A stretch of DNA of 64,000 nt, taken from NCBI RefSeq assembly GCF_048544455.1, contig NC_133538.1, positions 447,405,311 to 447,469,310 of the forward strand, in the 5' to 3' direction. Under the pieces are notes generated by a model. It saw nothing but the letters and a program-made list of their open reading frames with translations, had not been told where the DNA came from and searched no databases. The translations under genes were made by a program, and so were the position numbers. This document shows positions 10,262 to 19,874 of the stretch, one piece after another (position 1 is the first letter of the stretch; each line of letters begins with the position of its first letter). This DNA comes from Silene latifolia. Its lineage: Eukaryota; Streptophyta; Magnoliopsida; Caryophyllales; Caryophyllaceae.

Positions 10262-11225
10262 GAGTTACACGAAGCCATGGCTGAAATTAGGACTACTACG
10301 TCAACACCCAAAGTCACTGATTCGACTGCCTCTCCACCCAAAATTCAAGAGGTAGTGATAATTTGAAAAATAGATTGGGAGTTTTTTTCCTTTTTTTTGG
10401 TTATTTATATTATATATGACATCTTGGGTAATGTATATATATTTTTTTCCTAATTTGTAGACCGGGGTTAAATCTACTCTTGCTGCACACAACCTTGGTG
10501 TTCTTCTTAAACTTAAATATCAGACCGATGATTATAAGCAAAAATTGAGTACTCCAACGTTCGTAGCTTTGCACCACCGGAAAGGAAGCTAGTCAATGGG
10601 GAAGTACTCATGATTGACATCGAAGAGGATGTTATGGGTTTCGGTTTCACTATTTATATGGATGGGGAATCACTGTGTCAGTTTCTCGACCTTGACGAGT
10701 TAGATGCTATGCACATTGGAATTTGGATGAAGTAAGTTTTCTAATTAAAACTTGGCATTTGGTTTTACGAATAGTGATGTTTATTTAAATCATCAATAAA
10801 AATAATATTCTTAGTTCCATTTGACGTAATAGGTACCTGTGTACACACATGGCTGAGAGGAACTATGTTTCTCATGACTACGGATTCGTGTCACCTGAAT
10901 TGTTCTCTCATAAGTCCTTTGGATACACATACAGAGAGTACAACGAGACAATTGCCGAAAGGATGATGACGCCCAAAAGCCTATGGTTTGCCCCATGCAA
11001 TGAGAATCGATATGTATATTAGTTTATTATAATGAATGACGATTCTATTCATTTATTAACACGCTTACATACATGTATATGAACTAACAGTTCAATTTTC
11101 AATATTTCATAGCAAGCATTGGCTGCTAACGGCAATCAGTGTGCAAAAAGGCATAGTGTACTATATTGACTCTTGCGGACATCCTCCCACTCAGAGCTTT
11201 GTAAAGATGATGACTGAGTAAGTTT
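10262..11225 (+). pseudogene. Ulp1-like protease gene of the CACTA element, 5' exons
   Basis: Exon-like blocks are separated by short introns with GT and AG ends. One covers 10262-10345, another ends at 10732 (GTAAGT donor), the next starts near 10833 (YLCTHMAERN) and covers the region ending FAPCNE, and one at about 11114-11218 holds KHWLLTAISV and YYIDSCGHPP. The histidine (11117-11119) and aspartate (11168-11170) are two members of the Ulp1 catalytic triad. The second exon has a stop or frameshift near 10590. The gene continues only after the Tat insertion, at 22514. Confidence 0.65.
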
Positions 11226-11356
11226 ACAACCTTACATTATAATATCAATTGTTATTGTATGACCTTTGAAGACTAAGATCCTTTTAATGTCCCATCAGTA
11301 TTACTGAGCCAAATGCTAATTATAATTTCCTTTATATATTTATGAATTAGTGTGTT

Positions 11357-12311
11357 TGTAGATACCCAGTATCTGCACCTCCCAAAAACCACTCGATGAT
11401 GATCGGACTATAACGTGTTTTTGATATGCGTGCGTGGATTGGCTATACATGAGACGGTTTAATGCACTACTCGAATATGAAAAATGATTTCAAAAGTTTT
11501 CTAACTTCATTTGCATTAAAATAACCCTATTTAGAGTTAAAACTATCTTCGGACCCAAAACCGACTCAGAAACCCCCAACTCGAGTCAACCTGAGTCAAC
11601 TCTAGTCAACCAAAATCTCGAATGTTAAAAATAATGCCATGAATGTCTTCATCATGTCATTTCCATTAAAATGACCCTAATTAGATTCAAAACCGACACC
11701 GAGCCAAAAACCGACTCGAAATTCAAATCCTGACTCACACGGGTCAAACCCGAGTCAAAGACACAAAATACCTACCCCAAATATCACCCAAGAGTAAGCT
11801 TACACGGCTAAGCAAACCTCAAAGACCACAAATCACAACCAACAAAACATTGGTTAGAACAAATGCAAAATCCAAATTTGTGAAAGGGACAGTACATCCC
11901 ATTGAGTCACAGGGTACCCCGCGCCTAAACCAGGTGTCTGCTTAGCCTCTAAGCAAACACAACCGACCTAGCATCCCACATTTCTCTATAAATACCCACC
12001 ATCACACACCATAATATTCACGCGAGAGTCCGCCCCCTCACATCTCCCTTAAACTTCTATACTTGACTTCCTAAGTCACAAAATCGACACGTGTTTACGA
12101 CCTACCGATCGTAAACACAAGCCTTACACATATTGTTTGGTACCGTCGCCGTGCATTCGACCGACACATTCGACCAACTCAACATTAATCAACATGTTTT
12201 AATTAACATACTTTCAAACATATTTTCAAAACAAAATCCTTTTTTAAGGCACTCTTTTTAAACTTCTTGATCGTGAGTAGTCGCAACGAGAAAACTTGTC
12301 TCTAAAGTCGT
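11357..12311 (+). repeat. 5' LTR of the Tat-type element, homologous first 955 bp
   Basis: It aligns with 19875-20829 with roughly 3% mismatches by eye. The match ends abruptly at AAAGTCGTC (12311), where this copy enters an array of a 60-bp repeat and the other copy continues with unrelated sequence. The remaining 1.7 kb of the right LTR has no counterpart here. No primer-binding site is visible downstream. Confidence 0.85.
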
Positions 12312-12860
12312 CATAATGACGATTTTGAAATCCGGTTTTTTATAACTATTTCAACACACCTTTCTAGGCCGTCGTAATGACGATTTTCAAACCCGGTTTT
12401 TACAACCATTTCGAAGCACCTTTTTATGCCGTTATAATGGCTATTTCAAAATCCGGTTTTTACAACCGTTTCAAATGCACCTTTTCATGCCGTCTTAATG
12501 ACGATTTCAAACCTTGGTTTTCACAAACCATTTCAAAATACCCTTTTACGTTGTCATAATGGACATTTCAAACTCGGTCTGCCGCCAACCGTTGCATTCT
12601 CAAAGCGCCTTTTTATGCCGTCATAATGACGAATTCTACCCTCGAATTTTCAAAATTCGAAATCAATTTTTCAAACCGTCGTAATGACGATTTCCACCCG
12701 TGCAACTTTCGAAATTTCAAATCTCGTTTTCGAAATCAAATTTGGCTTTTTTAAGCCGTCGTAATGACGATTTCAATTCTCACAATTTTTGGTTTGTATA
12801 CCGTCTTTCAAAGGTTAAAGTGGTTTTCTAACCCGTCAGAATGACGAATTCAATCCTCAT
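12300..12860 (+). repeat. Degenerate ~60-bp tandem array around CGTCATAATGACG
   Basis: Nine copies of a unit containing CCGTCGTAATGACGATTTC start near 12303, 12369, 12429, 12490, 12551, 12617, 12677, 12755 and 12833. Periods are mostly 60-66 bp, the last two 78 bp. The core CGTCATAATGACG is an imperfect palindrome. The array begins exactly where the left LTR departs from the right LTR. Confidence 0.85.
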
Positions 12861-12869
12861 AATTTCCAA

Positions 12870-13300
12870 TTTCAAATCATTTGAAAACAAATTTAACCGT
12901 TTTCAAATTTCAAATTCAAACTCAAATCATTTGAAAACAAATCTAACTGTTTTCAGATTTTAAATCAAAACTTAATTTGAAAACAAATTTAACCGTTTTC
13001 AGATTTCAAATCAAATTTCATATATTTGAAAACAAATCTAACTGTTTTCAAATTTCAATTCGAAATCAAATCTTTGAAAACAAATTTAACCGTTTTCAAA
13101 TTTCAAATACAATTTCAAATCTTTGAAAACAAATCTAACCGTTTTCAAATTTCAAATCAAAACTCAATCTTTGAAGACAAAATTAACCGTTTTCAGATTT
13201 CAATCAAATTTCAAATGTTTGAAAACAAATCTAACCGTTTTCAAAATTTCAACCCAATTTTAAACCCTTTGAAAACAAATTTAACCGTTTTCATGGCCAT
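12870..13300 (+). repeat. ~48-bp tandem array with TTTGAAAACAAAT and AACCGTTTTCA
   Basis: About nine degenerate units of TTTGAAAACAAATCTAACCG plus TTTTCAAATTTCAAAT follow the 60-bp array. TTTGAAAAC and GTTTTCAAA within each unit form an inverted repeat. The open frame through it (13026-13457) is repetitive and not a gene. Confidence 0.8.
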
Positions 13301-14042
13301 TTTGATGATGATTCCAAATTATTCGATTCTTGATTTTCTAATCCGTGATTCGGAATTTCAAAAACCGTCTTTGGAAACACCACTTTGTTTTCAGAGCCAC
13401 CGCAATTTCAACTCAAACTGTCTTTTGAAAACAAACCTAAGACAACTCTTCAACTGATCGATTTTCGAAGATCCCTACTCTTCGGAAGCCGTCCATAAAA
13501 CGGCAAATGAATCTTTTTGAAAATTTCTATTTTCGATAATTTCAGTCCACCTTTCTGATTCAGCCTCGAGTCGATTAGAGTCCAGTCGATTTCAAGTCAA
13601 GACGTCTAGATAACATCGGATCTCGACCGAAGTTAGTACCTACCTTCTGGTCTAGGCCGTGTCGCCTAACTATCGAGACATATTCAATGGCGTTAGAAGA
13701 GTCAAAACTTGTCGGGTTCTAAACCCATCTTTCTCCTACATTACGGGTCAAAGGTCAAGTTTGCGTACATGTCTTGTCCAACGGCGTCACGCCAGTAACG
13801 CACATCCAATCTCGTCATAAGTCGTCTGTCTAGGCATCACTATGCCAAAGTTGACACTCGAGTCTAAATTCAAATTCATGCACCAAGAGTTCAAATACAA
13901 GAGGTCATTCACGATCTTTAATGAACTCATAAATTGGTCACGTCGTCGCGTCTTCACGACAAAACTGCCTTTTGTACATATGTGTCGTAGTTGCCTTTGT
14001 TTGTGCAATCCCTTGCCAAGACAAGTTATAACGCCTATCGTT
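13301..14042 (+). other. Leader-like region before gag of the Tat-type element
   Basis: There is no clear gene here. The stretch includes clusters of GAGTCGAT and AGTCCAGTCGA, and a frame from 13842 that joins the gag start in the same register but has no gag-like composition before 14043. I expected a primer-binding site on the gag side of the left LTR and did not find one. Confidence 0.5.
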
Positions 14043-15071
14043 ATGTCAAATAGGAACCCCTCGGGTGCCATCAATCTTCAACCAGAAACTCAACAAGCTG
14101 ATCAACCTTCATCTGCCATGACTTCTGCTGAAACCAACAACATGGTCCTTCGACTCCTAGCTATCGTGGAAAACTTGAGCACTCATCTCTCCCAGGTTGA
14201 GGACAAAATGGCAACTGAGAATTTTCTCTCTTCTGATATTGAGCAAAGGGTTAAGCTCCTTGAAAGCCGGCTACTGGCCAACGACCAAACCAAAACCAGA
14301 CGACCTCATAGGTCCTTCCCTGATCTGGGTATGCATTATGCCACAGCCTTGGAAAGGCTAACCTCCCAAGGAAAACTTCAACCAATTGGTCCAACTCCAG
14401 ACCCTCTACCAAACAAGTGAGGTCGTAGATGGGACGGAAAACTGTTTTGCCAATATCACCAAGGTCGCGGACACGATACTGAAACTTGTCTCCCCCTGAA
14501 AGGTGTCATCCTTGATATGATTGAAAAGGGTGAGTTACCATTACCTCCCTCAACAAACAACAGAAACAATCCTCCCGAAAACCCTATTGGACACAGTCAG
14601 GAATCTTCCCTAGACTGCTCTCACCTCAGCCTTCCTGACGATGAGGAAATTCATGCAATTGTTGAGGATGGCATACAAAGCGGTATAATGATGCTTTCTG
14701 TCTCCATCAACAAAATATTCTCAAAGCTGCAAGTGGCTATCTATGATTTGAATACCCGGGTAGCTAATTTGGAGAAAAGGTTTGGTAATACCGAAAATGA
14801 TCCTAACCATCAAGGAAACCAACCCTCCGTTCACCAACCAACAACTGTTGAAAATGAGGAGGAGTTCGATGGTTCCCACATCCACGAACCTACCAATAAA
14901 GAAATTGCCTCACCAAAATACCCTTCAAAATATCAAGCAACATCCCAAAAACATCCCACTAACAACAACCCAATCCTGCTTCCGCCCAGGACAAATACAA
15001 AAACATCCCTGAAAACACAAATGTGGGAACCGTGGGAAAACATCAAAGGGTATTCACAGATCTGGGAATAA
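14043..15071 (+). pseudogene. Tat-type gag-like protein with zinc knuckle (module 1)
   Basis: I start at ATG 14043 (MSNRNPSGAINL). Residues 35-90 look like a coiled coil (MVLRLLAIVENLSTHLSQVE). Then LGMHYATALERLTSQGKLQP and IGPTPDP lead to one TGA at 14418. The frame continues in register with CQYHQGRGHDTETC, a C-H-H-C zinc knuckle typical of Tat gag, and LKGVILDMIEKG. A second coiled coil (DLNTRVANLEKRFG) follows, and the frame stops at 15071. In an active element it would package the RNA. One stop codon and the lack of pol make this a relic or a helper-dependent copy. Confidence 0.7.
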
Positions 15072-15767
15072 CATATGGCAATCGCCTCGGAGATACTTGC
15101 TTGAAGGAATGCTCCAACCCATTAGTCCGACTCCGACAAACCTGAACACAAAAGAGGTCGTTCATGGAACGGAAAGGCCTATTGCCAATACCATCAAGGC
15201 AAGGGTCATGACATCGAAACCTGCTTCAAACTCAAGCATGCCATTCAAGATATGATTGAAGCTGGCAAAATCATAATTGCACCTCTCAGTCAGGACAATC
15301 CTCCTGAATGTCTAAAGTCAAACAACAAGGTTGAACGTTCTCAAAGGACATTCACTAGGCTCAACACAACCTATGCCGAAGCTCTTCAAAAGCTCATAAC
15401 TGAAGGGAAGCTACAACCAATCGGGCCCACTCCCGACCCACCTGAATGCAAGAAATCCCGTTTTTGGGACGGCAACGCCTATTGCCAATATCATCGAGGA
15501 AATGGTCATGACACTGAAACATGCTTCAAACTGAAACATGTTATTCAAGATATGATCGACAACCAGGAACTGATAGCTTCATCCCTATGCCAACCAAGTG
15601 ATGAAGACAACCCTAATGAACATCTCTTTTCGCAAGGAGATAATATCCTCAGGACTATTGTCCTCATATCATTCCCAACAACGAGTGAAGTGCTCAAGTG
15701 GGTCAAGGTCAAGACCGGACAATCAAGTCTTTGGATGTTTGAAAGAAACCTTCGAGGAGGAACATGA
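15072..15767 (+). pseudogene. Two further gag zinc-knuckle modules
   Basis: Module 2 is frameshifted but recognisable (LGITYGN near 15065, then CQYHQGKGHDIETCFKLK near 15185-15235). Module 3 (15340-15590) is open: TTYAEALQKLITEGKLQPIG, CQYHRGNGHDTETCFKLK, HVIQDMIDNQEL. Each module repeats the order of a helical LQP-GPTP segment, a C-H-H-C knuckle and an IQDMI helix. Modules 2 and 3 resemble each other more than module 1 does, consistent with stepwise tandem duplication. Confidence 0.7.
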
Positions 15768-16404
15768 TGATTAGGAGTCCGTAGCCACGATTGAGTCTGA
15801 GTCCGAGTCCGAGTCTTAGGCTTTCTCATATCTATCCTAGTGTCTGTTCTTTTATTCCTAAGTGACAAACTGGGGGTTGTCCCCATAATTCACATGTATT
15901 CATCGAGCTTGTGCTAAAATCTTATTTATCTAAATAAAAGCATAATTTCCAGCTATCATATATTCTCCTCTTTACCATTTCCCACTGACAACGAGAATTG
16001 ATTTCAGAGGTGATTTAAAACAAACAACATGTTCCAATTCAACGTGAGTACGCTCGAGTGACGTTCCATACCGAGTAAGCAAAGGACCCGAAACTCCGTG
16101 TCCATTCTCTTTACCTATTCCATGTCTGGCAATAGAAACCTTTATTTAGCACCCAATTTAGAACGAGCTTCTATAAAGGGGATCCTACGACGAACCCAGA
16201 TAACAAACCAGAACATCTCCTTGTTCATGATCAATGACGGAAGGCAAGCCCATTCCCCACAAAAACATCCCATCGCCAAATTTCAACCTCTCACCAATGG
16301 GTACATCCCCGTCTACACCTTTACCTGCCTCGAACGAAGGAAGACAAAGAACCAATCCATCCAAGCCAAAGCTAAATCAAAAACCAAAACCAAAAGGTCG
16401 AAAG
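15768..16404 (+). other. Post-gag spacer of the Tat-type element
   Basis: A string of GAGTCCGAGTCC repeats near 15795-15820 is followed by ordinary AT-rich sequence and CTGGGGGTTGTCCCC (near 15871). This inverted repeat is usual downstream of gag or pol in Tat elements. The frames at 16098-16572 are driven by the next array. I see no protease. Confidence 0.55.
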
Positions 16405-16960
16405 CCATTCGGCCAATCATCAAACCAAAGCCAAAGCAAAAGGCCAAAATCAAAGGCCCAAGCCAATAGCCATTCCCTCAAAGCCAAAGCGAAAGGCCGA
16501 AATCAAAGGCCCAAGCCAATAGCCATTCCCTCAAAGCCAAAGCGAAAGGCCAAAATCAAAGGCCCAAGCTAATAGCCATTCCCTCAAAGCCAAAGCGAAA
16601 GGCCAAAATCAAAGGCCCAAGCCAATAGCCATTCCCTCAAAGCCAAAGCGAAAGGCCAAAATCAAAGGCCCAAGCTAATAGCCATTCACCCAAAGCCAAA
16701 GCGAAAGGCGAAAATCAAAGGCCCAAGCCAATATCCATTCACCCAAAGCCAAAGCGAAATGCCAAAATCAAAGACCTAAGCCAATATCCATTCACCCAAA
16801 GTCAAAACGAAAGGCCATAATTAAAGCCCCAAGACAATATCCATTTGCCCAAAGCCAAAGTTCAAGGCTAAAGCAAGAACCGAAGCCGAAATCAATTCGC
16901 TCAAAGCAAAAAAACCAAAGCCAAAGGCTACTCACCCAACGTCAAGGCTAAGACTCAAGC
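16405..16960 (+). repeat. 53-bp tandem array (CCAAAGCCAAAGCGAAAGG)
   Basis: After an irregular first unit, copies start at 16470, 16523, 16576, 16629, 16682, 16735, 16788 and 16841, an exact 53-bp period, and then decay to about 16960. The unit contains CATTCCCTCAAAGCCAAAGC and CCAAAATCAAAGGCCCAAG. The period is not a multiple of three, so all three frames give Lys/Pro-rich peptides that should not be read as a gene. Confidence 0.92.
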
Positions 16961-17167
16961 CAAAATCAAAACAAAACAAGATTGAAACCCTTTTCCGAAA
17001 AAGGCCAAAATCCAAGGAAAGTATCCAACACACAAAATCCTGGACAAGTGAGTCCAAAATACCAAGACCAGGACCAACAAGTCCAAAGCCTGGACCAACG
17101 AGTCCAACACATCAAATCCCGGACCCACAAGTCCAAAACACCAAACACTAAAACCTCAACCAAAACT

Positions 17168-18260
17168 CCTTCACCCCTAAGTCCTTCTACAGACTGTTAC
17201 AGGGAGACCTATCTAGGATCCTGGGGATTTCCCTCAAGATTAAAACCAATATCGCTTCACCCTTAAGTCCTTCTAAAGACTGTTATAAGGAGAACTATCT
17301 AGGCTTCTGAGGATTCCCCCTTAAGCTCGTAATATCACCCCTTAACCTTTGAGGTCCAGACATGGAAATCTGATCCCATGTTATTTACCAACCATTTCGT
17401 GCTCAGGCCACATCAAGCCGGAGACCCCATTCTGCACCACACTACAAGCCGTTACCCTTCTGCCTAAACACCACAAAATTCTTGCTCCAGATTTTTATCT
17501 GTTAAGCGAACCCATTATTACCAAGCTCCACATTCCCTAATGTTGAAGCCATTTTTGACCACAAACCCCACGGAGTCCTCGAATGCTTTGCTATAGAGAA
17601 CGGGACATACCTAATCTACCCTTAGAGTCCACTTTTTAGTGTGCTCAAATGATAAGGAACTTTTTCATAAGTTATACCTCTTGCACCTCTTCGATTAATG
17701 ATCAAGAGGTATTTATCTCCAATCAACCTTCGAGTCACCAAACGGAATTTTCCGTCGTGACGCTCAACTCCAGATTTTTATCTGTCAAACAAACCATTAT
17801 TACCAAGCTCCACTGTCCATAATGTCGAAGCCTTTTTCACCCTGACCCAGATACGGAGTCCTCGGATGCTTTGCTACCGAGAACGGGACATACCCAATCT
17901 ACCCTTAGGGTCCACTTTTTAGTGTGCTCACATGATAAGGAACATTTTTACAAATTACACCTCTTCGATTCATGATCGAGGGGAATTATCTCAAATCAAT
18001 TTCTCGAGTCACCAAACGGCTTTTACCGTCGTGACCTCCACACTTAAAGGTCCTAACATCTCGCTTAGGCGCACAAACACGTTCTGAACTACGATCTGGT
18101 TTGATTTCACATCACGTGAATACGTAGGCAGTCCTTCATGGGCGCAACCATACACTTCAAAATCACTTCAAGGTCCTAACAACTCGCTTAGGCACACATG
18201 CAGAACTACGATCTGGTTTGATTTCGCAAACACGCGAATACGTAGGCAGTCAAACAACAA
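17168..18260 (+). repeat. Three pairs of direct repeats in the 3' region
   Basis: First, an 87-bp repeat with AAGTCCTTCTA and GACTGTTA at about 17168-17330. Second, a 283-bp repeat starting CTCCAGATTTTTATCTGT at 17485 and 17768, running to about 18040. Third, a ~125-bp repeat at about 18045-18260 with GAACTACGATCTGGTTTGAT and GAATACGTAGGCAG. The last motif is common in the 3' non-coding part of Tat elements. The rest of 17331-19250 shows nothing I can name. Confidence 0.8.
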
Positions 18261-19254
18261 GGACACAACCGCACACCCATTTCAATCTCAACCATCGCCA
18301 TCAATCTTCAAAAGCCGCCCACCCAGCCGCAAAAATTAATCTTATACCTCTTTACTGGGGGCTTCTTCCTTAAGACCTCGCCCATTCCTTGTTCTCAAGT
18401 TCCCACCTTCTTACTCTGGGGGCTTCTCTTTCAAGACGCCACCCATCCTTTATCCTCAAATATCTTTTGAGTCTCAACTACAGTCCAAAATAAAACCGCC
18501 CATAGTCTAGTGCTCGGTTCGGACGATGACAAGGTCTTGGTTCCGCTCTCTGAATCATTATACCTCGAGAAGGGATCTCAAACAAGCAAACGGAGGCAAA
18601 GGTGTCTGGCGAAGATAATCAATTCTTACTCCGCAACCGAGCGGATCTTCTACTCCGATGATCTGATACGCGCTGTCACCGTATCTTGGTTAGGAGTTGC
18701 ACTTACATGAGCAAAGTCTGTCAGAGTCATCCCCGTGTCGTGTCAATACCGACTTTATATCACGTTCACGACCGTCTGTTTATCAGTGTTTCAGTATGCG
18801 TCCCTGTGAGTCAAATGTCACAACGGTCACATGTCTCCAATCTATCAAATCACATATCTACGAGTAACAAGGCTCACCTTTAAGCTTCTAACCTTTCAAA
18901 ACTTCTATCTCCCTTTGTGTGAGATATTACATGCTAGTTGCTTATATGCTAACTGCTCACATGCTTATGTGCTTATATGCTTGCATTCAACGTGCTTGTC
19001 TATTCCACTGCGGATTTGTGTGGTCACTAACCATGCATGTAATCTTGAGAAGACAAACTCACTTTAACTGAGAACTGGGTTTTTCCCAACAAACGGCGAC
19101 CCATCAAGTCCAAGGGCTTTCGATTACATGGCATACGCTACCGCCCATCGAGCAGCAATTCATATCCCCGGCGAGTCCTGAGAAGTTTCTAACTCCCCAG
19201 CGAGTGCCGATTTTCAAATGGATGTCACACATGCTATTTCCCACAGTCGATCTT

Positions 19255-19640
19255 TCGACCACCATGGCTGGCGAGCGTTTGTCCGCAAAAAAGATACAAC
19301 TCAAGGACGTATCCCGAAGATGCCTCGAGTACGACTCCTTTTCACAAGCTGGCGAGCCTTTATCCGCAAAGAAGATACAACTCAAGGACGTATCCCGAAG
19401 ATGCCTCGGGTACGACTCCTTATCACAGCTGGCTAGCCTTTGCACGCACACAAGATGAAATTGAAGGACATATCCCGAAGATGCCTCAGGTATGACTCCT
19501 TTCTATGGCTGGCGAGCCTCAAAACGCACCACCTTCAACACCGGCTGACGAGACTTTGCGCGCAAATGATTGAAGGATGTATCCCGAAGATGCCTCAGGT
19601 ATGATTCCTTCTTATGGCTGGCGAGCCTTTATACGTAGTC
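19255..19640 (+). repeat. ~78-bp tandem array (CTGGCGAGCC)
   Basis: Five units of variable length (about 37-80 bp) start GGCTGGCGAGCC. Four of them contain CGAAGATGCCTC and (T/A)CGACTCCTT-like blocks. The last two units are shortened or diverged. A tandem array just upstream of the 3' LTR is a hallmark reported for Retand elements; the unit itself I cannot match from memory. Confidence 0.85.
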
Positions 19641-19860
19641 GAACGGACTTTAAATGACCCAAATCGGAAGTCGACAGACTCTAAAATGTTCCCGACGGTA
19701 GGTCCTTGACTCGAATCCTCGAGTCGCCTCGACGTCGCCCTTCCCGACGGCAGGTCCTTGGCTCAAACCTTTTTGAGTCGCCTCGACGTCGTAATGGTCT
19801 TCAGGTTGTAATCTTCGATTGACCTGAGTCAACTCGAGTCAACCTCCCAAAAACCTCAGT

Positions 19861-19874
19861 CAAAGTGGGGGCTC
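19861..19874 (+). other. Polypurine tract of the Tat-type element
   Basis: CAAAGTGGGGGCTC abuts the start of the 3' LTR (TGTAGATACCC). Position and purine content fit plus-strand priming. Confidence 0.75.

Noticed and set aside
13026-13457. Open frame of 143 codons rich in Asn, Phe and Lys
   Set aside because: It is the translation of a 48-bp tandem array, whose period happens to stay open.
16098-16572. Two overlapping Lys/Pro-rich frames
   Set aside because: They are products of the 53-bp array, open in more than one frame and lacking any domain.
16470-16893. Regular 53-bp repeat as a CRISPR array
   Set aside because: Whole units repeat with no unique spacers, in plant transposon DNA.
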